A DNA stretch of 10,599 nucleotides from NCBI GenBank assembly GCA_003229135.1, contig QIHV01000053.1, forward strand, positions 1 through 10,599. The letters run 5' to 3'. Positions 4,791 to 10,599 of this stretch are shown piece after piece. The position numbers and the translations under genes were made by a program. Each line of letters starts with the position of its first letter. The first letter of the stretch is position 1. This stretch comes from Candidatus Kaiserbacteria bacterium (GTDB lineage Bacteria > Patescibacteriota > Minisyncoccia > Phycocordibacterales > Phycocordibacteraceae). The notes below the pieces were generated by a model. That model did not search any database. It was not told the origin of the DNA and saw nothing but the letters and a program-made list of their open reading frames with translations.

Positions 4791-7565
4791 CTATGAGAGA
4801 TAACGTGCGCGTATTGCATCTTCTACAACGGTACGGTCTCGCCCATATGTAAGATATGAAAGCTGGCGGAGGTCCTCTACCTGTGCCAAATTGCGCGGCG
4901 CAAGATTACGCGTATGTATATTGAATGGCTTTTGTGGAACACCATTTGCAAGAATTTTCAAGTATGCATTTCTATTTTCAATATTAACAAAATCATTTGC
5001 TGAAAATGTTGGTGTAAACTGTTTTTCAAAAAATTCTCCATCTTCCTCACCCACACGAAAGATTGCCATATTACCTACGTTACCAAAAATAGCATCACGA
5101 ATTTTTTCATCTACTTGCGATAAGAATTGGTGTGCAATATTAAGTGACAATTTGTATTTACGAGATTCAGAAAGAATATTTGGGATTGTATCGGATGTAA
5201 TATTCTGGAACTCATCAATATACATATAAAATGGTGCAAAGTCCGTACCCGGCGAGTCTGCACGCGAAAGTGCTGCCATAAAGAGTTTACTCATAATAAT
5301 AAGACCAATAAGATTTGCATTTCGTTCACCCAAACGCCCTTTTGAAAGGTTGATTAGTAAAATCTTACGCGTATCTATAATTTGCCTGAAATTGAATGAG
5401 GAGTTTTGCTGGCCGATAATCGGTCGCATAAAATCGTTAGCTGTAAAGTCATCAAACTTATTTGTGATGTACGGTACGATATTACTGAGCGAAGCTTCAC
5501 CCTCAGCTTTAGTTGCAATCTCTTTCCAAAATTGGTTTACAACTGGATTATTACTATGCGAAAGCTTTAAGTTTCTAAAAGATTCGTTTGATAAAACACG
5601 CCCCACATCCATTAATGTTGAACCGGTTGCCGGATCTTCCATCACAAGTAACGTTGCATTTCTAAAGTATTGTTCAAATGCTGGCCCCATACTCTCGGGA
5701 GTATCACCGTACAGACGACGGAAAATAGCGAGTATCTCATTTACAATAAATGTTTTTTGTTCCGGGTATGCCGGATCATATTCAAGAAGGTTCAAACCAA
5801 ATGGCCTATCCAAATATGCAGGGTCAAAATAAATAACATCCTCGTAACGCTCCGGAGGAACGGCAGCAAGAATATCAAGAATATCATTACCGTGCGGGTC
5901 GATGAAACACGCACCGTTACCATTGTGTATATCCTGTTCTACAAGGGTCTTTAGAAAACCCGTTTTACCTGTACCGGTTTGACCGATAACATAAAGATGC
6001 CGAAGGCGGTCATCTGCATCAAGGAAGATCTCAGTATCTGTACCGCGAAATGTATTTGTACCCAGCGAAATACCGCCGCGAGGAAGATTGATAGGAGCTG
6101 CCGCACCTGCGGTGCGTGACTGCTTTAGGTGTGGCGAGGAAGAAATACCGGTAGGAGGGAAATGATAGAGTGTCGTAAGTTCACGAAGTGAGAGTGGCAA
6201 AGGGGAGCTGCTTGGTGTACGAAACGAAAAAGCGTCCATTTGTTTACCAGAATTATTACCTGTTGCACGAATAAACTCAATTCTATTTCCAAACGTATTA
6301 CTAAATTGGTTGAATGCAGCTTCAATATCAGATAGAACTTGCTGCGCGCGCGTAGCTTGAGTTGATGAAACAAGAAGTCTAAATGTTGTAGCAACAATTG
6401 GTGCAGATATTTTCTTTTCCACTTGTTCAATATCGTTTTTATTTGCCTCTAGTTGCCGCATTTCCATTTCGCGTGCTTTTTCTGCATCTTTTGATTTACC
6501 GCCAAAAAACATATCTTTGAAATCGTTAGCCATCTCTCCAAGCGCTGTTTCCGGTGTATTGAATGCAATTTTGCGCTTAGTTCCCTTTCGAAGTGCCGAG
6601 AGTATTTTTTTATAGTGATTAATATACTGCTGTCCACGCGGTTCAAAAATTATTTGTAGTGCAGCGCCTTCATTTTCTTCCCCGATTTTTGCAAATGCAT
6701 TGAGAACCGCATTTAACGGGTCGTAATCAAAATCCGAATAGTCTTTAAGTGGAAGTACTGGAGACTCACTAAACTTTGCCGTAGACACAAGCGATACACC
6801 GTTCTCAACAAATATATTGTAGTCATTGGGTCGTGGCGCTATGTGTGCATTGGGAAATACTGCAAGTAATTGCTTCTCAAATAAGTCACGCTTGCTGTTT
6901 GGTACGGATACATAGAAAAAAAGTTGTGCCGTTTGCACCGGTACAGCAAGTTCCAATGCCATATATGGTGGCTCTTTCGATATTGCTTGCTCCACGGAGA
7001 GCATACCGGCATAAAACTGCTCCATTGATGAAATAAGTTCTTTAAGAGTCTTCTCACGACCTTTTTGGTCATTACCAAATTCCGAAAGTGCAACTTCATA
7101 CAGTGTCATATGAAGCGCCTTAAATCTTGGCGCTCCTTCCACAAGACCATTTATGGGTATGCCCGCAGCAACATATCGAACGAGAAACCTGTGAAAGTCA
7201 TCATCAATATGTGGATTTTTTAACTTTTCAACAACTGTAAGTGCATTTTTGATACCACGGGTTTCGATTATGCCACGCAGCTCATCCATGGTGTCGTCAT
7301 TGTTATCTGGGTCAAGCCCCAATGCTAATTCGTGTGACTCATCCGGTGTCATTTGATACGCCTGTGTATGTGTTTGCTCTTGCGGCATCACTCTGTGTGC
7401 GACAAGTGTATCGTGTGTTATTTGTTCGCGTGTTATGTGTGCTTGTTCGGCAGAGACGCCATCTATACCGCGCGTGCCAAGTAACTCTCTTTCTTTTTCG
7501 GTGACCTGTGCGCGTAAATAGGCGAGCTCTTCCTCTGGGGTTTTTAATTGCGGTGCTCCTTCCAT
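4791..7565 (-). CDS. VirD4/TraG-type (type IV secretion coupling-protein-like) ATPase
   Basis: A 924-residue ATPase of the HerA/VirD4/TraG superfamily. Walker A is GQTGTGKT (528-535), followed by FIDPHGNDILDIL (about 558-570) as in related CPR and archaeal proteins. Walker B is MYIDEFQN (781-788, D784-E785). Downstream, a conserved-looking stretch reads VDEKIRDAIFGNVGN then FRVGEEDGEFFEKQF. Residues 1-110 are polar and possibly coiled coil. Residues 205-330 hold a partly hydrophobic globular region (AVPVQTAQLFFYVSVPN, then DYNIFVENG) typical, as I recall, of the stand-alone type IV secretion DNA-binding proteins in Patescibacteria. No classical membrane helix pair is obvious, unlike conjugative VirD4. 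No relaxase or other type IV secretion genes are in the window. Proteins of this group pump DNA or protein; its substrate here is unknown. The start at 7565 is set by a TATAAT nine bases upstream; an AAGGAG motif inside codons 2-3 is not usable as a ribosome binding site for this start. Confidence 0.9.
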   Translation of the reverse strand: MEGAPQLKTPEEELAYLRAQVTEKERELLGTRGIDGVSAEQAHITREQITHDTLVAHRVMPQEQTHTQAYQMTPDESHELALGLDPDNNDDTMDELRGIIETRGIKNALTVVEKLKNPHIDDDFHRFLVRYVAAGIPINGLVEGAPRFKALHMTLYEVALSEFGNDQKGREKTLKELISSMEQFYAGMLSVEQAISKEPPYMALELAVPVQTAQLFFYVSVPNSKRDLFEKQLLAVFPNAHIAPRPNDYNIFVENGVSLVSTAKFSESPVLPLKDYSDFDYDPLNAVLNAFAKIGEENEGAALQIIFEPRGQQYINHYKKILSALRKGTKRKIAFNTPETALGEMANDFKDMFFGGKSKDAEKAREMEMRQLEANKNDIEQVEKKISAPIVATTFRLLVSSTQATRAQQVLSDIEAAFNQFSNTFGNRIEFIRATGNNSGKQMDAFSFRTPSSSPLPLSLRELTTLYHFPPTGISSSPHLKQSRTAGAAAPINLPRGGISLGTNTFRGTDTEIFLDADDRLRHLYVIGQTGTGKTGFLKTLVEQDIHNGNGACFIDPHGNDILDILAAVPPERYEDVIYFDPAYLDRPFGLNLLEYDPAYPEQKTFIVNEILAIFRRLYGDTPESMGPAFEQYFRNATLLVMEDPATGSTLMDVGRVLSNESFRNLKLSHSNNPVVNQFWKEIATKAEGEASLSNIVPYITNKFDDFTANDFMRPIIGQQNSSFNFRQIIDTRKILLINLSKGRLGERNANLIGLIIMSKLFMAALSRADSPGTDFAPFYMYIDEFQNITSDTIPNILSESRKYKLSLNIAHQFLSQVDEKIRDAIFGNVGNMAIFRVGEEDGEFFEKQFTPTFSANDFVNIENRNAYLKILANGVPQKPFNIHTRNLAPRNLAQVEDLRQLSYLTYGRDRTVVEDAIRARYLS

Positions 7566-7574
7566 ATCTTTTTT

Positions 7575-7580
7575 ATTATA
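7575..7580 (-). promoter_or_regulatory. Candidate -10 box for the ATPase gene
   Basis: A perfect TATAAT lies on the minus strand with nine bases between it and the ATG at 7565, so the transcript would start two or three bases before the start codon. The -35 region (7598-7603, GTATTA) is poor. Readthrough from ftsH is also possible since no terminator is seen in the 89-base gap. Confidence 0.4.
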
Positions 7581-7654
7581 AACTATTTATATACAAGTAA
7601 TACAGATACTGCGACGACACTTGAGTTTTTACGATTGGTACACGTGCCAGTACT

Positions 7655-9601
7655 TTATGTTGTTGCTGTTGCTGTTTTTGGCGCATCATCTTCTTTCTTT
7701 TTCGGCGTAATACCGTTTGCAATCAGAATTTCTTCAAACTCAACACGCTCGAGTGTTTCCACCTCAATAAGTCTTTCCGCCGTAGCATCAAGAGCGCCAC
7801 GATGCTCTTTTAAGACTTGAAATGCGCGCTTTTTAGCAACATCAATAATATGAGAGACTTCTGCGTCTATCTTTGCAGCTATGTCTTGCGAATATGGCAC
7901 ACCGATTTGCTGTGCATTGCGCTCAGAAGCAAAAGCAACCGGCCCAAGAGTATCACTCATTCCGTAACGCGAAACCATATCACGCGCAAGTGCTGTAACA
8001 ACAGCGAGGTCGCTGTGTGGTCCAGTTGTAATATCATTAAAAATCATTTCCTCGGCGGCGAAGCCGCCGAGCGTTGAGGCAATATCGTCAAGAAATTCTT
8101 TTTTACTTTGCATTTTTTTATCTTCAAACGGTAGCTTTAGCGTGTAACCGGCAGCGCGCCCGCGGCTAATTATGGAAATTTTGTGTACTGGATCGGCATA
8201 CGGTAATACTGAAGAAATGATGGCGTGTCCGGCTTCGTGGTAAGCGGTAACTCGTTTTTCTTTGGCAGAAAGCATATGACTTTTGCGCTCTGGACCGAGC
8301 ATCACTTTCTCAATCGAACGAATTAGGTCGTACTGTGTAACTTCCTTACGATTTTCACGTGCCGCAAGAATTGCACTTTCATTCATAATTGAATAAAGCT
8401 CCGCACCTGAGAATCCCGGCGTACGTGCCGCCACAACGGACATATCGGTATCGGGGCCAAGCGGTTTTTTACGTGCGTGAATTTTAAGAATTTCCTCGCG
8501 GTCGCGACGGTCCGGCAGGTCAATGACCACGCGGCGGTCAAAGCGTCCGGGGCGCAGCAGTGCCGGGTCAAGCACATCTGGCCTGTTACTTGCCGCCATA
8601 ACGATAACTTTTTCCGTAGGTTCAAATCCATCCATTTCAACAAGAATTTGGTTCAGTGTCTGTTCACGTTCATCGTTACCGCCACCAACTCCACTACCGC
8701 GTACCCTTCCGACAGCATCAATTTCATCAATAAAAATAATTGCCGGTGCCGCACGTTTTGCCACCTGAAACAAATCACGCACACGAGAAGCTCCCACACC
8801 AACAAACATTTCTACAAATTCGGAACCTGAAATGGAAAAGAAAGGTACACCTGCTTCTCCGGCGACAGCGCGCGCAAGTAGTGTTTTCCCAGTACCTGGA
8901 GCGCCCATTAGGAGTATGCCTTTGGGGATACGTGCACCAATATCAAGGAATTTTTTAGGAGTTTTTAGAAAATCAACAATTTCCATTAATTCATCCTTTG
9001 CCTCACGCGCGCCGGCAACATCAGCAAAGGTAACTCGCTGTTTTGTATCGGCTGGGTCAGTTATGCGTGCCTTGGACTTTCCGAATGAAAATGCTTGCAT
9101 ACCAGCTCCTTTAACTTGCCGTGAAAGAAACCAAAATAGAAAAATAAGAAAAATAATCGGCAGTAGTATTGGAACAAGTGTTACTAACCAGAAGTGCCAA
9201 CCCGACTCACCCTGAACCGTAATGGCAACTTTAGAGATCATTGCCGGTTTTACTCCATACGTTGCGAGTATCTCTGGAAGGCCAGTAGAAGGACCCTTAC
9301 GCGACACGCGTTTGGTACCGTTTTCATATGTAAGATTGAGTGTATCGCCCGATACTTTAATGGCAGTTACTTTTTGTGCCGATACGTCTTGTGCCACTTG
9401 CGAAAGTGATATCTCTTTTGGTTTTGACCCTGGCGATGATATGAAAGTATATAGACTCATCAGCAACAGGAAAATGAGGATGGTTGAAATTAGATTGCCG
9501 GCAAAAGACCGGCCAAATGGTGAACGTAAGATTCTTTTTTTCTTCTTATTTTTACCACCGGTAGATGGGCGTCGAGGACTCTTTGGACGTGGTGTAGCCA
9601 T
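7655..9601 (-). CDS. ftsH: ATP-dependent zinc metalloprotease FtsH
   Basis: A 648-residue membrane AAA+ protease that extracts and degrades misfolded membrane proteins and some tagged soluble ones. A basic N-terminal segment (1-31) precedes TM1 (37-53), a small extracytoplasmic domain (54-136) and TM2 (137-160). The AAA domain has Walker A GAPGTGKT (233-240), pore motif MFVG (265-268), Walker B IIFIDEID (288-295) and the second-region-of-homology arginines in RPGRFDR (350-356). The protease domain has HEAGH (455-459) with E456 catalytic and D531 as third zinc ligand. All catalytic parts are intact and the length is normal. One departure: the usual GGRAAEE is GGFAAEE (F514). I chose ATG 9601, since a start 60 bases earlier would add a hydrophobic extension reaching into the smpB promoter. 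It is divergent from smpB and ssrA, a setting that fits a role in clearing tagged proteins. No Shine-Dalgarno site is present. Confidence 0.97.
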   Translation of the reverse strand: MATPRPKSPRRPSTGGKNKKKKRILRSPFGRSFAGNLISTILIFLLLMSLYTFISSPGSKPKEISLSQVAQDVSAQKVTAIKVSGDTLNLTYENGTKRVSRKGPSTGLPEILATYGVKPAMISKVAITVQGESGWHFWLVTLVPILLPIIFLIFLFWFLSRQVKGAGMQAFSFGKSKARITDPADTKQRVTFADVAGAREAKDELMEIVDFLKTPKKFLDIGARIPKGILLMGAPGTGKTLLARAVAGEAGVPFFSISGSEFVEMFVGVGASRVRDLFQVAKRAAPAIIFIDEIDAVGRVRGSGVGGGNDEREQTLNQILVEMDGFEPTEKVIVMAASNRPDVLDPALLRPGRFDRRVVIDLPDRRDREEILKIHARKKPLGPDTDMSVVAARTPGFSGAELYSIMNESAILAARENRKEVTQYDLIRSIEKVMLGPERKSHMLSAKEKRVTAYHEAGHAIISSVLPYADPVHKISIISRGRAAGYTLKLPFEDKKMQSKKEFLDDIASTLGGFAAEEMIFNDITTGPHSDLAVVTALARDMVSRYGMSDTLGPVAFASERNAQQIGVPYSQDIAAKIDAEVSHIIDVAKKRAFQVLKEHRGALDATAERLIEVETLERVEFEEILIANGITPKKKEDDAPKTATATT

Positions 9602-9610
9602 AATAAAGAA

Positions 9611-9616
9611 ACTATA
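9611..9616 (-). promoter_or_regulatory. Candidate -10 box for ftsH
   Basis: TATAGT on the minus strand lies nine bases before the ATG at 9601, again predicting a very short leader. A second candidate is TATAAT at 9652-9647, which would give a leader near 40 bases. Neither has a good -35. The 74-base space between ftsH and smpB must hold both divergent promoters. Confidence 0.35.
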
Positions 9617-9663
9617 CACGAGAGTGCGTATAAATGGAACGCGCACATTATATGCGAGCACGC

Positions 9664-9669
9664 TATAAT
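9664..9669 (+). promoter_or_regulatory. Candidate -10 box for smpB
   Basis: A perfect TATAAT ends six bases before the ATG at 9676, so transcription is predicted at or next to the A of the start codon, a leaderless mRNA. The -35 region is weak. There is no Shine-Dalgarno sequence. Confidence 0.45.
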
Positions 9670-9675
9670 TTATTT

Positions 9676-10122
9676 ATGGTACTCATCGTATACAAAAAAG
9701 CCACAATAAGGTATGAAATACTCAAGACATTTGAAGCTGGGGTTGAGTTAATCGGCACCGAGGTAAAATCACTACGTGGAAAATTGGGCTCTCTTGACGG
9801 GTCGCGCGTTGTTGTGCGCGGTGGTGAAGCATTTATTGTTGGTATGACTATTCCCCCTTATCAAGGAGCAAATGCATCAAAAAATTATGAACCCGAACAT
9901 GCAAGACGATTACTTTTAAACAAACGAGAAATTACAGAACTTGCAAATGCTGAAATAAAAAAAGGCTTGACCATAGTGCCGTTTTCAATGTATAATACAC
10001 ACGGACTCATCAAGGCGAAAATTGCTATCGTACGTGGAAAGGGCAAGGCTGATAAACGTGAGGATCTCAAAAAACGTGAAGCCGTGCGTGAAGCTCAGCG
10101 CGCCTTGAAAGGAAATCGTTAA
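9676..10122 (+). CDS. smpB: SsrA-binding protein SmpB
   Basis: A 148-residue small basic RNA-binding protein that carries tmRNA to ribosomes stalled without a stop codon. It shows the family pattern in order: an opening strand with RYEILKTFEAGVELIGTEVKSLR (about 12-34, including the signature GTEVKSLR), GEAFIVGMTIPPYQ, RRLLLNKREI (about 78-87), then LTIVPFSMYNTHGLIKAKIAIVRGKG and DKREDLKKR near 122-130, with a basic C-terminal tail that enters the mRNA channel. Length is normal. I chose ATG 9676, since an upstream ATG at 9634 would start before the -10 box and add residues unlike SmpB. It lies 93 bases before ssrA on the same strand, and the two act together. The gene is divergent from ftsH, whose protease can degrade tagged proteins in other bacteria. 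Confidence 0.97.
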   Translation: MVLIVYKKATIRYEILKTFEAGVELIGTEVKSLRGKLGSLDGSRVVVRGGEAFIVGMTIPPYQGANASKNYEPEHARRLLLNKREITELANAEIKKGLTIVPFSMYNTHGLIKAKIAIVRGKGKADKREDLKKREAVREAQRALKGNR

Positions 10123-10133
10123 AATCCATAGTT

Positions 10134-10152
10134 GCATGGGTCAGACCTATGC
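10134..10152 (+). other. Small hairpin in the smpB-ssrA spacer
   Basis: GCATGGGT and ACCTATGC pair over eight positions, one a G-U, around a CAG loop. No T run follows, so it is not an intrinsic terminator. The rest of 10123-10215 shows no reading frame and no clear ssrA promoter, so ssrA may be transcribed from smpB and processed. Confidence 0.5.
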
Positions 10153-10215
10153 AGCGCAAGGAATGACGGTAGTCCCGACATCGGCAGAAACACTCCTGTT
10201 GTTTGTACCGATATC

Positions 10216-10599
10216 GGGGGTGACCGGCTTTGACGGTCTGTACTTTGAGAATGTGCGACGCGGTGAACGCTCATCTAACACCTTAATCTAGTGAGTATTC
10301 AAACGTGCCAAGAAATCTCTTGCACGCGCAGTGTCTCCATACTTCGGTATGAATGACTTTGCGTTCGTACCCGTGACGGCTTGAGCGTAAGCTCGCCCTG
10401 CTTGTGCGACACCTTTCTACTCTGTTTTCACAGAGAGTGGATAAGGTGGAATTTCCTGTGAAATCGGTATTGTGTACGCCCATACACAATACTTAAACCT
10501 CGGGATCCGATAGGGATGGTTTTGTTTCAGTTTTGACACCCTACCCTAGAAATCAACTGAAACTACGCGTCGTAGACTCATCTCAAGGTCCGGATTCGG
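10216..10599 (+). ncRNA. ssrA: tmRNA (transfer-messenger RNA), 3' end beyond window
   Basis: tmRNA acts as tRNA and mRNA to free stalled ribosomes and tag their product. The 5' end GGGGGTGACCGGCTTTGACGG is diagnostic. Helix H2 forms between 10245-10250 and 10581-10586 (TTGAGA/TCTCAA) and between 10254-10262 and 10566-10574. Pseudoknot PK1 is GGTG/CACC (10262-10265, 10279-10282) with CTCAT/GTGAG (10270-10274, 10291-10295). Eleven bases after PK1 comes GCC at 10307, the spacing known in E. coli, taken as the resume codon. The tag is 25 codons: AKKSLARAVSPYFG followed by MNDFAFVPVTA, with stop TGA at 10382-10384 inside hairpin H5 (10378-10397). Later stems include CACCTT/AAGGTG, GTATTGTGTA/TACACAATAC and a final pseudoknot (TAGGG/CCCTA, GTTTCAGTT/AACTGAAAC). 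The T arm starts at GGATTCGG, where the window ends, so about 25-30 bases are missing. Confidence 0.95.
10307..10384 (+). other. tmRNA tag-peptide reading frame
   Basis: Resume codon GCC (Ala) to TGA. The frame is placed by its distance from PK1, by being open throughout, and by its stop sitting in the H5 stem. The C-terminus is hydrophobic and ends VTA rather than the common LAA. A CATAC-TTCG-GTATG hairpin (10338-10351) lies within it. Confidence 0.7.

Noticed and set aside
5350..5832. 160-codon open frame on the plus strand
   Set aside because: It is antisense to the conserved ATPase domain, with no ribosome binding site and no recognisable protein features.
7548..7560. AAGGAG motif just after the ATPase start codon as a ribosome binding site for a later start
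   Set aside because: No in-frame ATG, GTG or TTG follows at a suitable distance, and the encoded residues read smoothly into the protein.
4791..7565. Integrative conjugative element
   Set aside because: No relaxase, integrase, attachment sites or other transfer genes are seen, and the flanks are housekeeping genes.
9602..9661. Longer FtsH start giving 20 extra residues
   Set aside because: The extension is unlike FtsH N-termini and would place the start inside the divergent smpB promoter; ATG 9601 begins the usual basic segment before TM1.
9222..9668. 148-codon open frame on the plus strand over the FtsH N-terminus
   Set aside because: It overlaps the clear ftsH gene in antisense and runs into the smpB promoter; no supporting signals.
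9634..9675. Longer SmpB start at ATG 9634
   Set aside because: The first 14 residues do not resemble SmpB, and the start would lie upstream of the TATAAT at 9664-9669.
10382..10384. TGA recoded as glycine, as in Absconditabacteria/Gracilibacteria
   Set aside because: No protein gene needs TGA readthrough, and the tmRNA tag uses TGA as a stop within H5.

Overview
The window looks like a chromosomal segment of a Candidate Phyla Radiation (Patescibacteria) bacterium, probably a Parcubacteria-type lineage such as Kaiserbacteria. This is an inference. It rests on a stand-alone VirD4/TraG-like ATPase of the kind common in these genomes, a small protein resembling the patescibacterial DUF5663 family, large unrecognised cell-surface-type proteins, and near-absence of Shine-Dalgarno sequences. 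The standard genetic code fits: all six complete protein genes end in TAA or TAG, and the tmRNA tag ends in TGA.

Layout. 1-243 is non-coding and holds a 28-bp perfect inverted repeat, a 17-bp palindrome and a leftward intrinsic terminator. 244-804 (-) is a small glycine-rich lipoprotein with its own strong promoter and a good ribosome binding site. A hairpin terminator (915-949) separates it from a leftward block of four genes: VirD4/TraG-like ATPase (4791-7565), a 952-residue repeat-containing membrane protein (1879-4737), a DUF5663-like small protein (1541-1867) and a membrane-anchored FKBP-type peptidyl-prolyl isomerase (977-1516). Upstream of these is ftsH (7655-9601, -). Divergent from ftsH are smpB (9676-10122, +) and ssrA, the tmRNA (10216 to beyond the right edge).

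How the genes fit together. The right third is a protein quality-control neighbourhood. SmpB and tmRNA rescue stalled ribosomes and tag the unfinished product, and FtsH is a membrane protease that in other bacteria can degrade ssrA-tagged proteins. The middle block pairs an ATP-driven secretion/DNA-transfer type ATPase with a large membrane-anchored protein whose outer part carries in-frame repeats, followed by an extracytoplasmic foldase. A cell-envelope or secretion role for this block is plausible but not shown by the sequence.

The points most worth a second look are the ATPase/952-residue pair as a possible undescribed envelope system, the near-identical 75-bp repeats exactly 160 codons apart inside the large gene, the unusual 25-residue tmRNA tag with a UUCG hairpin inside its reading frame, the promoters whose -10 boxes sit almost on the start codon (suggesting leaderless mRNAs), and the long perfect inverted repeat at the left edge.
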